Shown piece after piece: positions 51,549-59,219 of a DNA stretch of 64,000 bases (the first letter of the stretch is position 1; each line of letters starts with the position of its first letter). The stretch comes from Betaproteobacteria bacterium. GTDB taxonomy: Bacteria > Pseudomonadota > Gammaproteobacteria > Burkholderiales > Eutrophovitaceae. Both the position numbers and the translations under genes were made by a program. The notes beneath the pieces are model-generated. The model saw nothing but the letters and a program-made list of their open reading frames with translations, was not told the origin of the DNA and made no database searches. The stretch covers positions 2,509,042 to 2,573,041 of the forward strand of contig CP070775.1 in assembly GCA_020346185.1 (NCBI GenBank), read 5' to 3'.

Positions 51549-53642
51549 TCAGCACCGCAGATAAACCACCGCATCAAGCGCAATGCAGCCCTCGCCACGC
51601 GCTCCGAGAGACAGCGGATTGATATCGACATTAGTCACTTCAGCAGACGTGTCGGCCAGCAATTGACCGAGTTTTACTGCGATACTGGCGACCGCCGTCG
51701 AGTCGAGCGGCGGCTCGTCACGCACTCCAGTGAACAGCGGTGCTATTCGAAGCCGGCTCAGTGCGCTCAGCACGTCGTCCTCCTGAAATGGCCAGATCAG
51801 CACTTGCGCATCAGGCATTGCTTCGACAAACTTGCCACCGTCCCCGACGATTACGACTGACCCAAACACCGGATCGAGCTTGCCGCCGAGCATCAGTTCT
51901 CGGCGACCTCGCGACATCCGGGCGACGATGACCCCGTCATTTTTCAAGCCTTGTTTCTCTAGCGTCTCACCGACCTCCCGAAAAGCATGGAGCGCAGCTT
52001 CGACATCTGGAATTCCCAGTCGAACAAGTCCCAGCTCCGACTTATGCACTACGTCACGCGAACAGGCCTTTATCACCACTGGCTGTCCAAGAGCAGCGAC
52101 CGCCTTTGCCACATCACGCTCGGTGCGGCACAAATCGTGCTCGACGACCGGGAAACCGTATCGCTGCAACAGGGCCAACGCATCGGACTCATTCAGCATT
52201 ACACCCTCGCCGTGCTCGCGCGGCTCTGCAACGCCAGCCGCGCGCCGAGAATCCTGCATCAACTTCACGTGCGAAAGATACTGCGCCAACGCTTCAACCG
52301 CCTCGGATTCGGTGGCGAACACAGTCAGTCCCTTGTCGCGAAACGCGTTCGCGATCGTCGCTTGGGGCGCAGCAACAGCAAGTGGCAATCCTGTCTCATT
52401 GGCAAAGTTGGCTGTGTCACGCGCGAACGCCTCGACGTCGTACCCCTGGCCTGCGACTGGAATGGCGATGACCACCGCGTCTGCACCGGGGTCAGCGGCA
52501 ACAATCGGCAAGATATCGGAGAACAAGCGGCTGTTGCTGAGTAAAGCGGCGGTCAGATCGATGGGGTTATTCGCCGTCGCAAAGCTCGGCAATACTTTCT
52601 CGAGTTTGCTACGCGCACCACTGGACAGTTTGGCCATAGACAGGCCGGCCTGCGTTGCCGTATCCGCTGCCATCACGCACGCAGCGCCTGAATTGCTGAT
52701 CGCGACCAGTCTACCGCCGCGCGGCTTCCAACCCTTCAGATACAGCTCTGCCGACGCCACGAGTTCGGCAGTATGACGCGCGCGCCAAATGCCTTGCTGT
52801 TCAAGAAACGCTTGGACAACCCTGTCTTCGTTGGCCAGCGCGCCAGTATGCGAGCGGGCCGCTTCCTGTCCCGCCGTTGTTCGGCCCGACTTCAGCGCGA
52901 TCACGGGCAATTCTCGATCTCTTGCGATTTTTGCCAGTGTCGCCAGAGAGCGCGCATCGGAAATACTCTCGACATAGAGCAGCAGCAACTTGACCTCGGG
53001 ATCTTCTGCGACCACTGAAGCCAGTTCACCGACTGTTGTGTCGCAGTCATTACCAGTGGCGTGCGAATGCCGCACGCCGATGCCACGAGAACGCAAGAGC
53101 GCGTATGGCACTACGCTCATTGCACCTGACTGACTGACGATTGCCACCGGTCCGTCCTGCGCCGGGATTTCGTTGTACATGGTCGAAAAGGAGAGAACAG
53201 CGCCAGTTCCAAAGTTAGCCAGTCCCTGGGAATTTGGTCCTACGATGCGCATTCCCGCGCCGCGCGCCACAGCACGCATGCGCGCTTCCTTGGCCTTACC
53301 CTCGGCCGCATCGACTTCTCCGAAGCCGGAAGACATCACGACAGCGACTTTGACACCGATACCGCTGCAAGTCTCGACCGCGTTGACAGCGCCATCACCG
53401 GGGAGGGCAATAATCACGACTTCCGGTGCATTGGGCAAAGAAGCCAGATCAGGGTACGCCCGGTGGCCTTGCACTTGGCTGCGGTTCGGATTGACCGGAT
53501 AGATGTTCCCCTGGTAACCGTAGCGAGCGAGGTAGAGCAGGGGGCGTCCACCTATCTTGTTGGGATTTTCGGACGCGCCGACAATGGCTACTGACTTTGG
53601 ACTCAGCGCCGCTCGAAGCGCGTCTCTTGGCGTGGTGCTCAC
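51549..53642 (-). CDS. ADP-forming acetate--CoA ligase-family protein (fused alpha-beta)
   Basis: 697 aa from GTG 53642 ('VSTTPRDALRAALSPKSVAI'). CoA-binding domain at about 10-110 ('SVAIVGASENPNKIGGRPL'), succinyl-CoA-ligase-like domains with 'VAIVSQSGAMSVV' and the phosphohistidine loop 'GRTTAGQEAARSHTGALA', then an ATP-grasp domain near the C-terminus ('YGFPVVEHDLCRTERDVAK', 'PVVIKACSRDVVHKSELGLV', 'VTNVDINPLSLG'). It interconverts an acyl-CoA and its acid with ADP/ATP. Acyl specificity is unknown; neighbouring thiolase-like and DUF35 genes point to an acyl-CoA breakdown route. Confidence 0.9.
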   Translation of the reverse strand: MSTTPRDALRAALSPKSVAIVGASENPNKIGGRPLLYLARYGYQGNIYPVNPNRSQVQGHRAYPDLASLPNAPEVVIIALPGDGAVNAVETCSGIGVKVAVVMSSGFGEVDAAEGKAKEARMRAVARGAGMRIVGPNSQGLANFGTGAVLSFSTMYNEIPAQDGPVAIVSQSGAMSVVPYALLRSRGIGVRHSHATGNDCDTTVGELASVVAEDPEVKLLLLYVESISDARSLATLAKIARDRELPVIALKSGRTTAGQEAARSHTGALANEDRVVQAFLEQQGIWRARHTAELVASAELYLKGWKPRGGRLVAISNSGAACVMAADTATQAGLSMAKLSSGARSKLEKVLPSFATANNPIDLTAALLSNSRLFSDILPIVAADPGADAVVIAIPVAGQGYDVEAFARDTANFANETGLPLAVAAPQATIANAFRDKGLTVFATESEAVEALAQYLSHVKLMQDSRRAAGVAEPREHGEGVMLNESDALALLQRYGFPVVEHDLCRTERDVAKAVAALGQPVVIKACSRDVVHKSELGLVRLGIPDVEAALHAFREVGETLEKQGLKNDGVIVARMSRGRRELMLGGKLDPVFGSVVIVGDGGKFVEAMPDAQVLIWPFQEDDVLSALSRLRIAPLFTGVRDEPPLDSTAVASIAVKLGQLLADTSAEVTNVDINPLSLGARGEGCIALDAVVYLRC

Positions 53643-53836
53643 GCGCCTTGCCCTGGGTGTAATGACACCCCACCCATGGTCCGGCGGGCAACGTCGCACG
53701 CGACGCCCGAAGTGAACATGCATTCCACGGCGGCATGCCTCTGATCTTCCCCGAATCCGGCTCCATCGTAAGGCATCTTTATTCGCTTGCCCCCTTGAAA
53801 CCGCGCCCGGCTAACGTATCGAAAGCGCCCCGCGCC

Positions 53837-54001
53837 CGGCCGACTACGCCGGTAACGTGTCCGCGCGACACCGCATACGTTCGTGCCCAGTTTAACTTCT
53901 CCTGCCGTGAAACTTATGCAACCATCCTCACGATTGTTGAGGCGGTGCCCTGTCGCGCTCCCCGCAAACGGCCGGCTACGCCGGTAACGTGTCCGCGCGA
54001 C
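53837..54001. repeat. Pair of 33-bp REP-like direct repeats
   Basis: The 33-bp sequence at 53837-53869 recurs at 53969-54001 with a single mismatch. Each contains 'ctacgccggtaacgtgtccg'; the second forms a CCGGC-TAC-GCCGG hairpin. The copies lie in the non-coding gap between the acyl-CoA synthetase gene and the DUF35 gene, and the second abuts the broken end of the synthetase-like fragment at 54002-54108. Confidence 0.7.
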
Positions 54002-54108
54002 CCGCCTATCCTCTTCTGGTAAACCGAGACACCCACTATCGCCACCCATTTTGGATCCAGCGCGGCGCGCACTGCTTCTCGCCGCGTTGAGCTCACGTTT
54101 TCTCTCAC
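54002..54108 (-). pseudogene. Orphan N-terminal fragment of a second acyl-CoA synthetase gene
   Basis: A minus-strand frame starting at 54108 reads 'SSTRREAVRAALDPKWVAIV', then 'GVSVYQKRIGG', closely matching the first 30 residues of the synthetase encoded at 51549-53642 ('STTPRDALRAALSPKSVAIV...NPNKIGG'). The similarity stops at the GG, exactly where a REP-like repeat begins. It is either a truncated tandem duplicate or a rearrangement scar. Confidence 0.75.
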
Positions 54109-54159
54109 TTCAGCTGCATTCTTCTCATCGTATGCGACCGAAAAGTCCCGAAAAATCGG

Positions 54160-54534
54160 TCAATCTGACACGCTGGTCCTCCCAAAGAAGGGCATCAGTC
54201 GCGGTCCAAACTCGACGAAACGGGCCTGCACACGATCGCCAATCGTCAGAGAAGACTCGCCATGTGCCATCAAGCGAAAACCCTCATCGGCATCGACCAA
54301 GACAATCAGATACGGCACATGCGCACGCAGTTCTTGCGAAGGCGGCCGATGTACCATGCTCAAGGCATAGACTTGCCCGCTCCCTGATGCTTTGAGACTC
54401 TCCGGTTCGCTAGCGCCACAGTTCGGGCAGAAGGTGCGCCAGAAGTACCAGCTATGTGCGCAGGTCTCGCATCGTTGAAAAACGATGGCGCGCTCCCCGT
54501 CGATCCAGCCACGTGTTCTATTTGTTTCATTCAT
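54160..54534 (-). CDS. DUF35 OB-fold/rubredoxin-like Zn-ribbon protein
   Basis: 124 aa from ATG 54534; a GTG eight codons earlier overlaps the thiolase stop and is also possible. Zn ribbon with four cysteines: 'FQRCETCAHSWYFWRTFCPNCG'. The OB fold follows with 'GSGQVYALSMVHRPPSQE' and 'VPYLIVLVDADEGFRLMAHG'. DUF35 proteins form complexes with thiolase-like partners such as the steroid-degrading Ltp2-ChsH2 pair. The partner gene is directly upstream in the same operon. Confidence 0.9.
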   Translation of the reverse strand: MNETNRTRGWIDGERAIVFQRCETCAHSWYFWRTFCPNCGASEPESLKASGSGQVYALSMVHRPPSQELRAHVPYLIVLVDADEGFRLMAHGESSLTIGDRVQARFVEFGPRLMPFFGRTSVSD

Positions 54535-54557
54535 CGTCTGCACCAGCCCTGTCTGCA

Positions 54558-55691
54558 CTAGGGCGCTTCGAGCACCATCGAGACATGCGACGAGAGTACA
54601 CCGCCGTCGCCGTGCAAAAGAGCTAGCCGCGGCGAGCCAGCCTGGCGACCATCGGCCCTCCCGGTCAGTTGTAGTTGCGTTTCCACCAGATGCGCCATCG
54701 CCCCACCAACGCCGCAGTGACCATAGGAGAGCAACCCCCCGTGCGTGTTGAGCGCGAGCTTTCCGTCGTGAGAGAAATGACCTTCGGCCGCCAGTTTTCC
54801 CGCACCACCGCGTGGCGCCAGTCCAATCTCCTCGAGCAAGATCGCCAGCGTAATAGTGAAGCTGTCATAGATCGCAGCATATTCGATATCGGCAAGCGTT
54901 ACTCTCGCCGCAGCCAGCGCCTCCGCACTGGAGGCACCCGCGCCAAACTGGCTCAAGCTTGGCGCTGCCGACACGTGCTGAAACGTGTGCGCCTGCGCTG
55001 CACCGCGGATCTTCACATTGTGTGCCCTGGTCAGGTCGCGCGAAATGATAAAGGCAGCACCTCCATCGGATACGGGGCAGCAATCGAGCAATTTCAACGG
55101 CGAGGCGATTGGTGTGGACGCTAGCACTGCCTCGACATCAATCGGCGACCGAAAATGGGAGCCAGGATGCATTAGCGCATTCAATCGCATCAAGACGGCA
55201 AGTTGCGCAAGGTCACGCTCCTGCACGCCGTGTTCGTACATGTAGCGCGATGCAACGAGCCCGTAGTAGGCCGGAATGGTGGCCCCGAATGGCACTTCGT
55301 AATCGACATGACCGACCTGGGCCAGGGTCTGTATCGCGCTATCTCGGCCCTGCCCGGTGAGGCGGTTTTCCCCCGCCACCACGAGAATGTGACGCGCAGC
55401 GCCCGACTCAACAACCAGGTGCGCCGCCATGGCCATCGCAAAGCCTGTTGCCCCGCCGACCAGCATTACATGAGCGTAACGGGGGCGAATGCCAAAGTGC
55501 TCGGCAAACAACGTCGACAGCATCAAATGTGGCATGGTCGTGGAATAACCACAGATCAAGCCGTCTATTTCGCCGCGTTCAAGGCCGGCATCATCGAGTG
55601 CCGCTTGAGCTGCATCACTCATCAGGTGGAGCGTTGAGCTGTGCGGCAGCTCGCCGAACGGGGTCAGCCCGACGCCTGTGACCCAGCTCAC
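54558..55691 (-). CDS. Thiolase-like protein lacking the nucleophile Cys (Ltp2/SCP-x-like)
   Basis: 377 aa, GTG start. Thiolase fold: 'WVTGVGLTPFGELPHSS' at the N-terminus, 'DGLICGYSTTMPHLM', the active-site loop 'VMLVGGATGFAMAMAAH' at about 75-90, 'PVSDGGAAFIISRD', 'IYDSFTITLAILLEEIG' and the His loop 'NTHGGLLSYGHCGVGGAM'. In degradative thiolases the loop reads N-x-C-x-S-G; here the Cys position is Gly, so classical thiolysis is unlikely. Known thiolase/DUF35 complexes (Ltp2/ChsH2) are retro-aldolases, and that is the better guess. Overlaps the DUF35 gene by about one base. Confidence 0.88.
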   Translation of the reverse strand: MSWVTGVGLTPFGELPHSSTLHLMSDAAQAALDDAGLERGEIDGLICGYSTTMPHLMLSTLFAEHFGIRPRYAHVMLVGGATGFAMAMAAHLVVESGAARHILVVAGENRLTGQGRDSAIQTLAQVGHVDYEVPFGATIPAYYGLVASRYMYEHGVQERDLAQLAVLMRLNALMHPGSHFRSPIDVEAVLASTPIASPLKLLDCCPVSDGGAAFIISRDLTRAHNVKIRGAAQAHTFQHVSAAPSLSQFGAGASSAEALAAARVTLADIEYAAIYDSFTITLAILLEEIGLAPRGGAGKLAAEGHFSHDGKLALNTHGGLLSYGHCGVGGAMAHLVETQLQLTGRADGRQAGSPRLALLHGDGGVLSSHVSMVLEAP

Positions 55692-55741
55692 ATTATTGAA
55701 CTCGTCGCGGCGGCTGTCGCGTACAACGCCAATGCGGCCAA

Positions 55742-56524
55742 CTAGTGCCCGTCACCGAATACGGCACCTCGGACACGCGGATCGGCAAGCTGCCTTGCTT
55801 CGCGCTGCAAAGCAGCAACCAGTTCCTGCTCCCGAGCGACGAGTCGATCGCTCAACGCAGCAATAGACAGCGCGGCAAACGGACGGCCATCAAGCCCGAT
55901 AACCGGCACCCCAATAGCGCCCATGCGCTCGACGACCCGGTTGACCAGAATCGTGTAGCCATTCGACCGTGCCGCCGCGACATCGTCCAGTATCGAATCG
56001 ACGGAGAACCCTGGATATACAGCAAGTTTGGGCGTCGCCTCATCGAGTAGCGCTCGCAATTCGTCGTCCGGTAGCCAGGCAAACACAGCCAGCGCGCCCG
56101 CGCCCACACCGACCGGCCGGCGCGAACCTACATCGAGATAAGCCGCACGAATGGGAAAAGCTCCCGTTTCACGGTCTATGCAAACGCTCTCACAACCCTG
56201 CCTGACCGAAAGCAACACCGTATCTTCCGACAGCGCCGCCAGTCGCACCAACGACGTACGGGCGCGCGCGCGCAAATCGTCGCGAGTGCGGGCAGCGCTC
56301 GCCAACACCAGCGACTGGTCGCCAAGGCGATAGGTCTTGTTACGTTCGTCGCGTTCGACGTAGCCTTCGCGCGCCAGCACTTCGAGGATGCGCAGCGTTG
56401 TGACCTTGTTGAGCGTGGCTCTGACCGAGATTTCAGTCAGGCGAGCGCGACCCGTGTCGGCCAGCACACCGAGAATACGGCATGCCTTCTGGACCGCTGA
56501 AAGCGATGATTCCCGGGCCGGCAT
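55742..56524 (-). CDS. IclR-family transcriptional regulator
   Basis: 260 aa, ATG start. The N-terminal winged helix (10-75) has 'SAVQKACRILGVLADTGRAR' and 'NKVTTLRILEVLAREGYVER', then 'TYRLGDQSLVLA'. The GAF-like effector domain has 'LSVRQGCESVCIDRETGAFP', 'VGVGAGALAVFAWLP', 'GYTILVNRVVERMGAIGVP' and 'PFAALSIAALSDRL'. It lies 50 bp upstream of the thiolase-like gene on the same strand, so it probably controls the thiolase/DUF35/synthetase cluster in response to an aromatic or acyl effector (inference). Confidence 0.93.
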   Translation of the reverse strand: MPARESSLSAVQKACRILGVLADTGRARLTEISVRATLNKVTTLRILEVLAREGYVERDERNKTYRLGDQSLVLASAARTRDDLRARARTSLVRLAALSEDTVLLSVRQGCESVCIDRETGAFPIRAAYLDVGSRRPVGVGAGALAVFAWLPDDELRALLDEATPKLAVYPGFSVDSILDDVAAARSNGYTILVNRVVERMGAIGVPVIGLDGRPFAALSIAALSDRLVAREQELVAALQREARQLADPRVRGAVFGDGH

Positions 56525-56610
56525 TCAGTCACTTCCTCCCGGAAAACAGCGTCCCGCCAAGTGGTCTGCGTCACAGCATCCGGGTCTCGAATAATCTGCA
56601 GCGTTAGGTA

Positions 56611-56847
56611 TCAACATATTATTTTGCTCGCTTCAGACTGTGGTAACCGGCGTGAGTTGAGGGCATTCCCGCGAGGGTAATCAAGCGGCAGACCAAAGCA
56701 GAAAGCGATGCCTTCGCGCACCTCGACCACACCCGGTCTGAGTTTATTGGGCGTGAGCAAGTTGAGCCGCCCAAGTTGATCGTCGCCACCGAAATCGCCC
56801 CAGGCAGGACCTTCGGGACGCTTCTTCCAGCGCGAAGATGTCTCCAT
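56611..56847 (-). pseudogene. N-terminal remnant of a cyclase/kynurenine-formamidase-family gene
   Basis: 78 aa: 'RWKKRPEGPAWGDFGGDDQL', then 'GRLNLLTPNKLRPGVVEVRE' and 'FCFGLPLDYPRGNALNSRR'. This is the start of the PF04199 cyclase family, whose members are near 300 residues; the zinc-binding 'HxGTHxD' part is absent. The frame ends at 56611 and nothing of the rest is visible before the IclR gene. Truncated and dead. Confidence 0.78.
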
Positions 56848-57337
56848 CGACGACCCCCGTTTCTTGTACTAAGCGCTGTTTTCTTATTAACGCAATGTTT
56901 CCTGAGCTGCGCCACGTTCTGGAGCTCAGGTCATAAGCAAGTAGCGGATACGGCTTTTTCTAACGTATTGGATGCCAATATTACATGTGACAGGAAAATG
57001 CACTGGCCGGCAACCAGCGCCGGTCAGTGCAGTCTTCCTTTATTGCCTCGGGGTCCGTGCGCCGCAGCCGCTATTATTGTTTAGCGCGGTCTGCAGAAGC
57101 GGCCGGGACGAGTCGCCTCGCCCCGACACTGCAAGCATGGAATCCTCCCCCTTCAGGTCCACCGGCATATGCCGCGAACAGACCGGATGATTGTTTCTGG
57201 CGGTACGCTTGTCAAGCGCTCGATTTTGCGTCCCGGAATGCACAATCATCGATTTCCTATAAACAACAATATGATGTGTGATTAAAGTTTTTTAAGTTTT
57301 GCACTGCGAAACTCGATGACAGGACCGTCATGGAGCC
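56848..57337. other. Intergenic region between cyclase and AtuA relics
   Basis: 490 bp with no supported gene. It contains the strong hairpin at 56999-57031 and AT-rich patches near 56875-56895 and 57255-57300. It would have been the divergent promoter region of the two now-decayed genes. Confidence 0.5.
56999..57031. terminator. Strong hairpin, possible bidirectional terminator
   Basis: 13-bp stem TGCACTGGCCGGC/GCCGGTCAGTGCA (one G-T wobble) with a seven-base loop. On the plus strand it is followed by 'gtcttcctttatt'; on the minus strand by 'TTTTCC'. No intact gene ends nearby, so it may terminate a lost gene or act as an RNA element. Confidence 0.5.
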
Positions 57338-58109
57338 CGGATGACACTGCGGATCGGCGCGCTGAGCTTGGTGGGGAGAGCGCATTTCTCCAGCCGCGCT
57401 CAACGCCGATAAGGGTCAGCTCGATTACCTGTGCTTCGAGATCATGGCACCGATGATGTATGAGTTCGGTTGGGAGCGCTCGATCACGTTCACCTCGGCC
57501 TCGGTAACGGGCTGGGGCACCCCAACCCTAGGAAGTCGCCGTGCGCGTCGCGGCCATGACAAAACGCGTGACGAAGCGAACAAGATCGGGCGCGAAGTAG
57601 ACGGCATGGCGGTGGGTGGCGTTGGCATGACCGGCAAACGAATCCCGCGTCAGGACCGTGCGGGGGACATCATAGGGGTATGGCCATCACTCGTGCCACG
57701 CGAAAAAATCATCCCTTAAATGAACATCATCGAAAGCTGAAACAATCTAAGCGGAGCAGCGCATGAGAGTACGGCTGCAGCATGCGCCCACTGCCGCTCG
57801 GGGGACAAGGGAGATGCCTGCAACATCTCGGTCATCGCCTATGCCCCTGAACTCTATCAGCCAATCCGCGAGCAACTCACCGCCGAGAGACTCCGCGAGT
57901 TCCACGCCGGCGTCTTCACCGGTGCGCTCACACGTTATAAAGTCGATGGTTTGTACAGCCTGATCTTTGTCACTCAGGGTGCATTGGGCGGCGGTGTTTC
58001 CCGCTCTCTGCACCTTGATAACTTCGGAAAATCACTTGCTTCGCGCATCCTTGACTTCGAGATCGATATTCCTCACGACTTCGCATCGCTGCTCCGGGGT
58101 ATCACGTAA
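57338..58109 (+). pseudogene. Decayed AtuA-family (acyclic terpene utilisation, DUF1446) gene
   Basis: Near 57338 one frame reads 'LRIGALSLVG'; the next reads 'GERISPAALNADKGQLDYLC' and 'FEIMAPMM', the N-terminus of AtuA proteins ('RIGGGxGFxGDRI...GxLDYLxFExLAE'). The same frame continues to 'DIIGVWPSLVPREK', a TAA at 57718 and a TGA at 57738. It then reopens as 'CRSGDKGDACNISVIAYAPE', 'ALTRYKVDGLYSLIFVTQGA', 'LGGGVSRSLHLDNFGKSL' and 'RILDFEI', the AtuA C-terminal domain, to TAA 58109. Full-length family members are near 450-600 residues; a large internal deletion plus stops make this a relic. Confidence 0.8.
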
Positions 58110-58247
58110 AGCAGGCATGACTTCAATCGCGGAGCCTGCTCAATTGTTGACTCGCAACACCGTTCTAACAAAGGTACGCAAAACACAGTCCAAGAATCAC
58201 GGACCCAATCAAACTGCGTTAGGATTCGCGCAAGAGATTTCTTGAAT

Positions 58248-59114
58248 ATGCCTGACGCGCGACTCGGCAGCTTTGCCGCATCCATCATCGCTTTCATTGC
58301 CGCAACGATGGTAGCGGGATGCAGTTCAATCGACGAGGTCATCGAATCGGCACCAAAACCCAGCGCCAGAGTACTTGGCGCGGGGGTGCGTAATCTCAGT
58401 TTGCAAAGCCTTGATCTCGTGTTCGACGTCGAGGTTTCCAATCCCTACGGCGTCAGCCTTCCCCTGGTCGATCTGACTTACACGCTGGCCAGCAGCGAAA
58501 CGCGGCTCCTGTCGGGCAGCATCAAGCCATCCGGATCGGTGCCGGCCAATGGAACGAGCGTGGTTCAGCTTCCCGCCAGACTCGATCTTGCCGCCGTGTT
58601 GAAGACACTGCCACGCGTCAAACCGGGCGCTGTCGTGCCCTTTCAGGCGCAGCTCAATCTTCTCGTCGATGTGCCTTTGCTGGGAGAAATGACGCTGCCA
58701 CTCGAACGCAGCGGCGAGATTCCTGTGCCTGCGCTACCCGAGATCACGCTGCTCTCATTTTACGTCGGCACCCTCGATATTGACGAGCTTAGCGCCGAAG
58801 CCAGACTGCGTGTGAAGAACACCAATAAGTTTCGAATCGATTTGGCCAAAATTCGGTTTGACTTGGCTCTGGACGGCAGAAATGTAGCGAGTACACACTT
58901 ACGCGCCTCGCCGAAACTTGGGCCTGGACAAACTGCGGTAGTGAGGATTCCACTGTCGCTCTCGCCTAGCGCGCTCGGCGCTGGCGTACTCGATATCCTC
59001 GACGGAGGCGACACCGGTTACACCATGTCCGGCAGACTTGATGTCATAACCCCCTATGGGGAACTCGCGCTTCCTTTCAGTCAGCGCGGAAACACGACGC
59101 TGCGCCACAAGTAG
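58248..59114 (+). CDS. LEA type 2 (WHy-domain) lipoprotein
   Basis: 288 aa from ATG 58248 (a TTG two codons upstream is an alternative). Lipoprotein signal 'AATMVAGCSS' puts the lipidated Cys near residue 25. Two WHy/LEA-14-like beta-sandwich repeats follow: 'VRNLSLQSLDLVFDVEVSNP' with 'GVSLPLVDLTYTLASSE', and 'LDIDELSAEARLRVKNTNKF' with 'IDLAKIRFDLALDGR'. The 'v.NPn...l.l..l.Y.l' pattern is the family signature. Such proteins protect against desiccation or take part in envelope stability. Monocistronic. Confidence 0.88.
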   Translation: MPDARLGSFAASIIAFIAATMVAGCSSIDEVIESAPKPSARVLGAGVRNLSLQSLDLVFDVEVSNPYGVSLPLVDLTYTLASSETRLLSGSIKPSGSVPANGTSVVQLPARLDLAAVLKTLPRVKPGAVVPFQAQLNLLVDVPLLGEMTLPLERSGEIPVPALPEITLLSFYVGTLDIDELSAEARLRVKNTNKFRIDLAKIRFDLALDGRNVASTHLRASPKLGPGQTAVVRIPLSLSPSALGAGVLDILDGGDTGYTMSGRLDVITPYGELALPFSQRGNTTLRHK

Positions 59115-59219
59115 CATAGACGGCGGCAGACTCACGAATACGATACGGTTTCAACTAGATACAGTTCCAGATAGACGCGACCGCCAAACACCGGCGACCA
59201 ACCAGATCCCTTCCAAACC

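Noticed and set aside
53655-53670. Hairpin GGGTGT-AATG-ACACCC just before the synthetase start
   Set aside because: Short stem with no U-run; could be chance, so not annotated as terminator or attenuator.
57763-57963. 66-residue open frame with ATG start
   Set aside because: It is a different frame over the AtuA C-terminal domain, whose conserved sequence lies in the frame without a start.
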